Source of the DNA: DATHSY01 sp046729855
GTDB taxonomy: Bacteria > Actinomycetota > UBA4738 > HRBIN12
Direction of reading: 5' to 3'
DNA: 6,390 bases
NCBI GenBank assembly: GCA_046729855.1
Contig: JBKPHM010000045.1
Coordinates: forward strand, 1-6,390
The notes under the pieces are model-generated. The model did not search any database. It was not told the origin of the DNA and saw nothing but the letters and a program-made list of their open reading frames with translations. Made by a program: the position numbers and the translations under genes. Positions within the stretch are counted from its first letter, which is position 1. Every line of letters starts with the position of its first letter. Shown one piece after another: positions 1-3,636 of this stretch.

Positions 1-1
1 C

Positions 2-145
2 TACGTCAACTTCCTTGGCGACGAGGGCGAGGAGCGGGTGCGGGGCGCCTACCCGGGGCCGACCTGGGACCGGCTGGTGGCGGTGAAGAGCCACTACGAC
101 CCGACCAACCTCTTCCGGCTCAACCAGAACATCCCGCCGGCGTAA
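2..145 (+). CDS. FAD-linked oxidase (berberine-bridge type), C-terminal end only
   Basis: Only the last 47 residues are in the window; the gene begins upstream of base 1 and stops at TAA 143-145. The readable tail contains YVNFLGDEG near its start, a conserved W in PGPTW, and KSHYDPTNLFRLNQNIPP at the end. This is the classical C-terminal BBE segment of berberine-bridge/6-hydroxynicotine-oxidase-like flavoproteins, in which YDPxNxFRxNQNI closes the fold beside the FAD and substrate site. These enzymes oxidise alcohol, amine or sugar substrates with a covalently or tightly bound FAD; the substrate cannot be told from this fragment. The gene converges on the minus-strand hydrolase with only 7 bp between stops. 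No T-rich terminator lies between them, although a 7-bp stem with a 3-nt loop (171-187) lies just inside the hydrolase. The family call is firm; the specific function is unknown. Confidence 0.88.
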   Translation, partial: YVNFLGDEGEERVRGAYPGPTWDRLVAVKSHYDPTNLFRLNQNIPPA

Positions 146-152
146 TCCTCAG

Positions 153-803
153 TCAGCGCTGAGCGCCGGCGGCTTGCTCCGCAAGCCAACCCTGCACCGC
201 CGTGGCCACCGCTTCGACGTCCGTGCGCAGGCTGTGGTTGCCAGGTACTTGGACGACGGTGCGGTTCGCAGCAGCGGGTGGAATCCCGAACGGGTCTTTC
301 TCGCCTTGGACGACCAGCGTCGGGACCCGCAGCTGGTCGAGCTCGGGGAGCCGGCTCGCGGCCGGTGGGCGTGGCGGCCGGCGCGGCGGCTGGAGCGGGA
401 AGGCGAGGCAGAGCACGGCGACGGCACGGGTCGCCTCCGCGGTGCGGCAGGCCACCCGGCCGCCGAGCGACCGGCCACCGGCGATCAGTGGCAGCCCACG
501 CAGCTCACCCGCCACCAGCTGTTCGATCACCGCAAGCCAGGCGGCATCGAGCTGGTGCACCGGCGCCGGCGAGCGTCGTCCGGCGACCCGGTAGGGCTGC
601 TCGACGAGCGCGACGCTCATCCCTTCGGACAGAGCGACGTCCGTAACAGCGACCAGGTCTGGCGACGACACGCCTCCCGCCGCGCCGTGGCCGAGGGCCA
701 GCGCGGCACGTGGCTCCTCGACCCGATGGAGGTGAACGTTGGCTTGACCGTGCGGAGTCACGATGTCGAGCATCGAGTCGCCGTGCATCTTTTCACCGGT
801 CAC
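153..803 (-). CDS. alpha/beta hydrolase, KANL3/Tex30 (dienelactone-hydrolase-like) family
   Basis: A 216-residue protein with a full alpha/beta-hydrolase triad visible. HGAAGG (39-44) fits the oxyanion-hole loop, the nucleophile elbow is GGRSLGG with S112, the acid is D170 in GEKDPFG, and the base is H190 in PGNHSL. Length (about 200-220 aa), the early HGAGG loop and the GRSxGG elbow match the small KANL3/Tex30-type hydrolases common in actinobacteria, whose substrates are mostly unknown. There is no signal peptide, so it is probably cytoplasmic. The start at 803 is a GTG that shares GTGA with the stop of the upstream flavin-binding gene, a layout typical of translational coupling. An in-frame ATG at 788, preceded by GGTGAAAAG, is a reasonable alternative that would remove 5 residues. 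A Pro/Arg-rich stretch (139-148) sits in the cap region. The gene likely shares a transcript with its upstream neighbour. Confidence 0.85.
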   Translation of the reverse strand: MTGEKMHGDSMLDIVTPHGQANVHLHRVEEPRAALALGHGAAGGVSSPDLVAVTDVALSEGMSVALVEQPYRVAGRRSPAPVHQLDAAWLAVIEQLVAGELRGLPLIAGGRSLGGRVACRTAEATRAVAVLCLAFPLQPPRRPPRPPAASRLPELDQLRVPTLVVQGEKDPFGIPPAAANRTVVQVPGNHSLRTDVEAVATAVQGWLAEQAAGAQR

Positions 804-1324
804 GTTCCGGCCGGGTAGATCTCGGTCTGCTCCCAGGTGACCTCGCCGCGGCTGACTCGCGCGGTGACGAATACCCCGGAGCCGAGCGCGTTCTCGTCGA
901 AGAGCTTCACGCGCCGCGGGCGGAAGCGATAGAAGCGGTACCCGGCGGAGCCGGCGTCGCGGTACTCGGGAAACCGCCCCCCGTAGACCTTCTCAGCGTC
1001 GCCGGCTGCGCGACCCAGAAGCTCTCTGGCGGTTCCCATCAGCTGGACGCCGCGGTCCGGATTGCCCCACGTCTGGTGCGAGTCGTAGACCGCGACGGCG
1101 ACGGTGCGACGCGTGCGCACGTTGCTCGAGTGCCTTGCGTGCGGGTCCGACAACCAAACGAGATCGAGTCTCGGCGACCAGGCGAAGTACGCCGTGTTGA
1201 CATGGGCGCGGCCGCCCGGCGAGACCGTGGCGAGCGCGCAGAGGGTCGACGCATCCAGGAGCTGACCGGCCAGCGCTCTCAACCGTTCGCTCGCGACCCG
1301 ACGGCCTGATCGCGCGATTGGCAT
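800..1324 (-). CDS. pyridoxamine 5'-phosphate oxidase-like FMN-binding split-barrel protein
   Basis: A 174-residue protein of the FMN-binding split beta-barrel superfamily. The N-terminal strand pattern CALATVSPGGRAHVNTAYFAWS (about 29-50), followed by LDLVWLSDPHARHSSNVR (53-70) and a VAVAVYD strand (75-81), is the typical core of PNPOx-like proteins. It ends with an YRFRPRRVKLFDE segment, usual for actinobacterial members. Such proteins bind FMN, F420 or heme and act as small reductases or oxidases; the cofactor and substrate are not determinable here. I chose ATG 1324 because an AAGGAG lies 10 nt upstream (minus strand). A TTG at 1330, 4 nt from that site, is possible. The open frame continues upstream across the divergent regulator only because high-GC antisense frames lack stops, so the extra N-terminus is not real. 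First gene of a two-gene unit with the alpha/beta hydrolase (4-bp overlap). Confidence 0.87.
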   Translation of the reverse strand: MPIARSGRRVASERLRALAGQLLDASTLCALATVSPGGRAHVNTAYFAWSPRLDLVWLSDPHARHSSNVRTRRTVAVAVYDSHQTWGNPDRGVQLMGTARELLGRAAGDAEKVYGGRFPEYRDAGSAGYRFYRFRPRRVKLFDENALGSGVFVTARVSRGEVTWEQTEIYPAGT

Positions 1325-1334
1325 CGGCAACCAT

Positions 1335-1340
1335 CTCCTT
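1335..1340 (-). promoter_or_regulatory. ribosome binding site of the FMN-binding split-barrel gene
   Basis: The minus strand reads AAGGAG here, 10 nt before the ATG ending at 1324 and 4 nt before an in-frame TTG at 1330. It decides the translation start and argues against the long antisense extension of this frame into the divergent regulator. Confidence 0.6.
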
Positions 1341-1393
1341 TCTTGCGAATTCCTGGCATTCTTGCGTGTAGGAGATCGAGTCTCCGACGCAAG
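1340..1393. promoter_or_regulatory. repeated/inverted CTTGCG elements in the divergent promoter region
   Basis: The 81-bp gap between the divergent flavin-binding gene and the TrmB/LuxR regulator carries TTCTTGCG twice in direct orientation (1340-1347 and 1359-1366, 19 bp apart start to start, about two helical turns). A third copy is inverted, CGCAAG at 1388-1393. Between the second and third copies sits a smaller dyad, GGAGA (1371-1375) and TCTCC (1381-1385), with nearly the same centre. This could be an operator for the adjacent regulator acting on both genes, or a leader hairpin just before the regulator's ribosome-binding tract. The arrangement is seen directly; the role is inferred. Confidence 0.45.
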
Positions 1394-1399
1394 GGGGGG
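1391..1399 (+). promoter_or_regulatory. unusual G7 ribosome-binding tract of the TrmB/LuxR regulator
   Basis: The sequence AAGGGGGGG ends 6 nt before the ATG at 1406 and is the only purine-rich, SD-like tract available to that start. It is a run of seven G rather than the usual GGAGG. The stretch GGGGGGGCGAC (1393-1403) is perfectly complementary to GTCGCCCCCCC inside the putative small RNA copy 1 (3352-3362) and to a second C7 site at 3206-3216. Confidence 0.5.
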
Positions 1400-1405
1400 C
1401 GACCG

Positions 1406-2554
1406 ATGCTGACGGCGCTTGGCGCGACTCAGGCTGAGGACCGTGTCTACCGTCTGTTGATCACCACCGTCTCGGCGTGCGAGGAGGAAATTGCCGAGGG
1501 CACTGGGCTGTCGCAGGATGAGGTTCGGACAGCGCTGGCATCGCTCGTCGAGCACAGGCTTGTCGACCGGATGCCGGAGACCCCGACGCGCTTCGTGGCC
1601 GCTTCTCCCAGCGTGGTCGAGTCGATGATCGCCAAACGACTGACGGAATTGCGCACCGCACAGCAGACGCTCGATGGGCTTACCTCGCAGTACCGGGCGA
1701 ACAGCCTGGTGCGAACCGCCGGCGGCGTCTTCGAGATCATCCGAGGCGAGGACGCCCTGCGGCAGTGCTCTCTCAGCCTGCTGAGCTCCGCGCGGTCCGA
1801 GGTACTCAACTTCATCAAGCCGCCGCTCATCGCCCTCCAGGTCGAGGAGCGCATCGGCCCCGACAAGGCAGTCCGGAACCGGGTCATCTACGAGACACCG
1901 GCGCTCGAGCACGGCGGAACCCTCGATGCGCTCCAAGCCGGCCTGCGCCCCAACGACGAAGCCAGGGTCCATAGCAACCTTCCGGTGAAGATGCTCGCCG
2001 TCGACCAAACCGTGGCGCTGGTTCCGCTCGCGCAGCACGACACGACCCCGGTGGGCGTGCTTGTACGTGAGAGTGCCGTGCTCGATTCGCTGGTCAGACT
2101 CTTCGAGTACGTCTGGGCCTCGGCAATCCCGCTCCATGTCCACGTCACCAACAACGACGGCCGGCAGTCAGCGTCGGCTCTCTCCGACAAAGACGGAGGG
2201 CTGCTGTCTCTGTTGCTCGCGGGTCTCAGTGACGAGGCGATCGCCATGCACCGGAGGATGAGCGTGCGCACGGTGCAGCGGAAGGTGCACGCGCTGATGG
2301 AGGTCGCGAATGTCCGAACCCGGATGCAGCTCGCCTGGGAGGCGGCCCGGCGGGGGTGGCTACTGGATGCCGATGTCGAGCTTGAAGACCACGCGCCGGT
2401 AGCGCCCGGCGAGAACGGCGACGCGCTCGGGCTCGAGCCCTCCGCGGCGGATTTGTCTCGGCGAGATGACTCGGTACGTGCCGGGCTTGAGCCCGATCCG
2501 GAACGAGCCGTCGTCCCCGGTACGCGTACGGGCGACGGTTCGACCACTCCGTGA
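1406..2554 (+). CDS. transcriptional regulator with TrmB-like N-terminal HTH and LuxR-type C-terminal HTH
   Basis: A 382-residue DNA-binding regulator. Residues 1-70 resemble the TrmB-type winged helix: LTALGATQAEDRVYRLL, then EEEIAEGTGLSQDEVRTALASLVEHRLVDRMP. A helical segment (70-97) follows, with several Arg/Lys/Glu, like the TrmB coiled linker. The middle (about 105-245) is a predicted sensor region containing GVFEIIRGEDALRQC. Residues about 260-318 form a LuxR-type HTH: LLAGLSDEAIAMHRRMSVRTVQRKVHALMEVANVRTR, ending in EAARRGWL. This architecture is common in actinobacteria; the ligand is unknown. ATG 1406 is preferred over an upstream in-frame TTG (1343), which would add 21 low-quality residues. 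The HTH ends at W318. Codons 319-382 lie entirely antisense to the next gene and look like read-through, rich in Asp/Glu/Pro/Gly with no fold signal. It is divergent from the flavin-binding/hydrolase unit and probably controls that unit or itself. Confidence 0.85.
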   Translation: MLTALGATQAEDRVYRLLITTVSACEEEIAEGTGLSQDEVRTALASLVEHRLVDRMPETPTRFVAASPSVVESMIAKRLTELRTAQQTLDGLTSQYRANSLVRTAGGVFEIIRGEDALRQCSLSLLSSARSEVLNFIKPPLIALQVEERIGPDKAVRNRVIYETPALEHGGTLDALQAGLRPNDEARVHSNLPVKMLAVDQTVALVPLAQHDTTPVGVLVRESAVLDSLVRLFEYVWASAIPLHVHVTNNDGRQSASALSDKDGGLLSLLLAGLSDEAIAMHRRMSVRTVQRKVHALMEVANVRTRMQLAWEAARRGWLLDADVELEDHAPVAPGENGDALGLEPSAADLSRRDDSVRAGLEPDPERAVVPGTRTGDGSTTP

Positions 2555-2722
2555 GAACACGAGCCAGACCTGCTTCGCGGGTCTGGTGCACGGCACGCCG
2601 ACCCTGCACACCGGGTAGGCCGGATCGATCAACACGACGCCGCGGAGCCCGCTCGGTGAGGTGCCGCTTGCCGCGATGGCGGGAAGGACGAGCGCGAGGA
2701 CTGCTGTAGCGAGGAGCTTCAT
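2360..2722 (-). CDS. secreted carboxypeptidase-regulatory-like (transthyretin-fold) small protein
   Basis: A 120-residue protein with a clear Sec-type signal peptide: MK, a hydrophobic stretch LLATAVLALVLPAIAA, and a likely cut near residues 18-20. The mature part has GLRGVVLIDPAYPVCRVGVPC (25-45, with C39 and C45 suited to a disulfide), a strand KQVWLVFSRSGRTVAR, and the hallmark TGDDGSFRIGLKPGTYRV (68-85) of the carboxypeptidase-regulatory/transthyretin-like beta-sandwich. Small secreted proteins of this type, with the PxCPVxxPxCxxRP-like pair, are frequent in Thermoleophilia and related groups; their function is not known. The ATG at 2722 has only a weak ribosome-binding site. The stop codon (TAG, 2360-2362) falls exactly in register on regulator codon 319, so the whole tail of the convergent regulator runs through this gene. 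Coding quality here favours this minus-strand frame as the real protein. Confidence 0.78.
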   Translation of the reverse strand: MKLLATAVLALVLPAIAASGTSPSGLRGVVLIDPAYPVCRVGVPCTRPAKQVWLVFSRSGRTVARTRTGDDGSFRIGLKPGTYRVISPRQIRRGGLEPERVAVLAGRYRRVVFKLDIGIQ

Positions 2723-2760
2723 AGGCTCACTGTTCCCGTGCCACCACCGACGCTAACCGA

Positions 2761-2791
2761 GGGCCCGCCCGCCCGGAGGCGGGGCGGGCCC
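2761..2791. terminator. GC-rich hairpin, possible terminator
   Basis: GGGCCCGCCCGCC (2761-2773) pairs with GGCGGGGCGGGCCC (2778-2791) with a single-base bulge and a 4-nt loop, giving a very stable stem. It lies 19 nt after the stop of the small minus-strand gene ending at 2811 and 38 nt before the start of the next minus-strand gene. Neither strand shows a good T tract after it, so termination is likely but not certain. Confidence 0.45.
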
Positions 2792-2810
2792 ATTGTTCGG
2801 AGAGACGCGG

Positions 2811-3047
2811 CTAGCAGCCCGCTTTGTTCAGCGCGAAGTTCACCGTCGTCGTCTTGTTTGCCCTGATGTTCGCTGTCTTGGTCTGTGCGATCCATCCGTC
2901 CTTGCTGGCGATGACCGTGAACGGGTTGCTCGCGGCCGGAGCCCACAAGGCGTACTTGCCGTCCGACCCGGTCTTCACCAAAGCGAAGGCGACAACGGGT
3001 AGCCGGGTGAGAATCGTGCCCCGGCTCCATGTGGACCATCGATGCAT
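2811..3047 (-). CDS. carboxypeptidase-regulatory-like domain fragment, probably 5'-truncated
   Basis: The 78-residue frame from ATG 3047 to TAG 2811 has two unlike halves. From about residue 24 onward it reads as a beta-sandwich with TGSDGKYALWAP, FTVIASKDGWIAQ and TTTVNFALNKAGC, the typical C-terminal strands of a carboxypeptidase-regulatory-like domain, with codons strongly G/C at third positions. The first about 23 residues (MHRWSTWSRGTILTRL...) have mixed codons and no signal peptide or N-terminal strands. Family members are normally exported and start with a signal sequence, as the adjacent gene does. Upstream in frame there is no alternative start before a stop. AAAGGG lies 7 nt before the ATG, so a short product could still be made. 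I read this as the surviving 3' part of a longer gene; an intact short protein is the alternative. Confidence 0.5.
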   Translation of the reverse strand: MHRWSTWSRGTILTRLPVVAFALVKTGSDGKYALWAPAASNPFTVIASKDGWIAQTKTANIRANKTTTVNFALNKAGC

Positions 3048-3265
3048 CTCATCACCCTTTCCGAGAAGGACTGATGCTCGGGCCGCAAACGCCGCACGAA
3101 CGATGCGCCGGGAGGCTGTGGAGCGAGATGGCGTCGCAGAGCGTCGTCAACCGTGCTCTCACTGAGAGCAGCCGAGACTCCGCAGCCGCGTGCTGCTTGA
3201 ACAACGTCGCCCCCCCGGAGCGTCGCTAACTGCGCGCGAACCTAACAGGCCGCCGCGGAAAAAGG
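3048..3265. other. intergenic stretch without a supported gene
   Basis: Open frames here are short or out of keeping with high-GC coding usage. A 146-codon minus-strand frame (3159-3599) covers part of it but has no recognisable domain and crosses both terminators further right, so I do not accept it. Visible items are a small GCAGC/GCTGC hairpin (3182-3196) and a C7 tract (3210-3216) inside a 14-nt motif repeated at 3351. Confidence 0.5.
3205..3218 (+). repeat. 14-nt C7-containing motif, first of two copies
   Basis: CGTCGCCCCCCCGG at 3205-3218 recurs exactly at 3351-3364, inside the putative RNA copy 1. Both contain the 11 nt complementary to the regulator's ribosome-binding tract. No other copy was noticed in the window. 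Confidence 0.6.
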
Positions 3266-3294
3266 TTGGCATTTCCACGACATTGGCGTAAATT
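3266..3294 (+). promoter_or_regulatory. sigma70-like promoter ahead of the tandem RNA elements
   Basis: TTGGCA (3266-3271, 5 of 6 to TTGACA) is followed by a 17-nt spacer and TAAATT (3289-3294, 4 of 6 to TATAAT). This short AT-richer patch stands out in very GC-rich surroundings. The expected start near 3301 would give an RNA of about 138 nt ending at the first terminator. The placement fits the structured element downstream; activity is inferred. Confidence 0.5.
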
Positions 3295-3300
3295 CGCCGC

Positions 3301-3438
3301 TGGAGGGAAAGATCCGAACGCGGCTCCTGGCCGTAGTCACATTGCCGCCCCGTCGCCCCCCCGGGCAGTGCCGGCTCTAGAACTGCGGCACTAGGGGCGG
3401 CAAGAGGAGCCCCGCTCGCGCGGGGCTCTTCCTTTCTT
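3301..3438 (+). ncRNA. putative structured small RNA, copy 1
   Basis: No protein frame fits this stretch, yet it is highly structured. An outer stem pairs TTGCCGCCCC (3342-3351) perfectly with GGGGCGGCAA (3394-3403). Inside it, AGTGCCG (3367-3373) pairs with CGGCACT (3386-3392) around a 12-nt loop, leaving GTCGCCCCCCCGGGC (3352-3366) mostly unpaired. The outer stem is directly followed by an intrinsic terminator (3404-3438). The homologous unit starts at AGATCCG (3310) and recurs as copy 2 from 3441, sharing AGATCCG, GGCTC, CCGTA, TGCCG, GTGCCGG, GGCACTAG, GGCGGCA and the terminator. A promoter sits just upstream. The C7 stretch can pair over 11 nt with the ribosome-binding region of the regulator gene at 1406. 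No plus-strand gene follows until 5536, which speaks against a riboswitch. The C-rich loop recalls 6C RNA, but its two-hairpin layout is not evident. I cannot assign a known family. Confidence 0.6.
3404..3438 (+). terminator. intrinsic terminator of RNA copy 1
   Basis: A perfect 9-bp stem, GAGCCCCGC (3407-3415) with GCGGGGCTC (3420-3428), around a TCGC loop, is followed by TTCCTTTCTT. This is a textbook plus-strand Rho-independent terminator and gives the RNA its 3' end. Confidence 0.8.
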
Positions 3439-3440
3439 GT

Positions 3441-3590
3441 AGATCCGTTCGTGGCTCGTCTCCGTATGCCGTTGCGAGACAAGACACGTGCCGGAGTGGT
3501 GAGCTCAGGATGAGCAGCTGCGAGCTTTGGAGGGTGAGGCACTAGATGGCGGCAGGAAGAGCCCCGCTCGAGCGGGGCTCTTTCCTTTCC
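3441..3590 (+). ncRNA. putative structured small RNA, copy 2
   Basis: The paralogue of copy 1, starting immediately after its terminator tail. The outer stem is kept with changed bases: TGCCGTTG (3467-3474) pairs with TGGCGGCA (3547-3554) as five Watson-Crick pairs and three G-U pairs, where copy 1 has mostly G-C pairs. The inner stem is GTGCC (3488-3492) with GGCAC (3538-3542). Its loop is much longer than in copy 1 and can hold a further AGCTC/GAGCT stem (3502-3506 with 3522-3526). The terminator at 3555-3590 follows the outer stem, as in copy 1. The C7 segment is absent. No clear promoter of its own is visible, so it may be made by read-through or from a weak start. Two tiny ATG frames (15 and 11 codons, overlapping by ATGA) are present but lack good ribosome-binding sites. 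Confidence 0.5.
3555..3590. terminator. intrinsic terminator, probably bidirectional
   Basis: A perfect 13-bp palindrome, AAGAGCCCCGCTC (3557-3569) with GAGCGGGGCTCTT (3570-3582), is followed on the plus strand by TTTCCTTTCC. On the minus strand it lies 52 nt beyond the stop of the multicopper oxidase, with a poorer T tract (TCTTCCTG). It likely ends RNA copy 2 and may also end the oxidase mRNA. Confidence 0.78.
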
Positions 3591-3636
3591 GCCCCTCACC
3601 GATCGTCGTCACACGGTGGAACGCCGCCGCCAGGAC

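Larger units (their letters stand above)
3310..3590 (+). repeat. tandem duplication of a 130-150 bp element
   Basis: Two adjacent, same-orientation units, 3310-3439 and 3441-3590. Similarity is high at both ends: AGATCCG..CG.GGCTC....CCGTA at the left, and GGCACTAG..GGCGGCA.GA.GAGCCCCGCTCG.GCGGGGCTCTT at the right. The central loop region has diverged in sequence and length. The pattern is that of an old tandem duplication kept at structured positions. Confidence 0.7.

Noticed and set aside
171..187. GGCTTGC/GCAAGCC hairpin as terminator of the FAD-linked oxidase
   Set aside because: It has no T tract and lies inside the hydrolase coding region; a role is possible but unsupported.
993..1334. 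113-codon minus-strand frame starting at the ATG ending at 1334
   Set aside because: Shifted frame over the flavin-binding gene, and its ATG directly abuts the ribosome-binding site.
1325..2143. N-terminal extension of the flavin-binding split-barrel frame across the regulator
   Set aside because: It is antisense, in codon register, to the regulator; a good AAGGAG and ATG exist at 1324, and the extension has no domain.
3301..3438. Riboswitch (cobalamin, ydaO/c-di-AMP, c-di-GMP) or 6S RNA
   Set aside because: The conserved cores I know for these are not visible and no downstream plus-strand gene exists; 6C RNA was also considered, but its two C-rich hairpin loops are not seen.
3466..3545. 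Two tiny ATGA-overlapping frames in RNA copy 2 (15 and 11 codons), considered as attenuation leader peptides
   Set aside because: No convincing ribosome-binding sites, not present in copy 1, and no plus-strand gene follows the terminator that could be attenuated.
3159..3599. 146-codon minus-strand frame over the tandem RNA region
   Set aside because: It crosses both terminator hairpins, has no domain, and its length follows from GC content; the two repeat units differ in central length and show no shared protein.
3241..3600. tRNA gene or CRISPR array in the intergenic region
   Set aside because: No cloverleaf with a T-loop GTTCGA-type motif and no regularly spaced identical repeats; there are only two diverged units.
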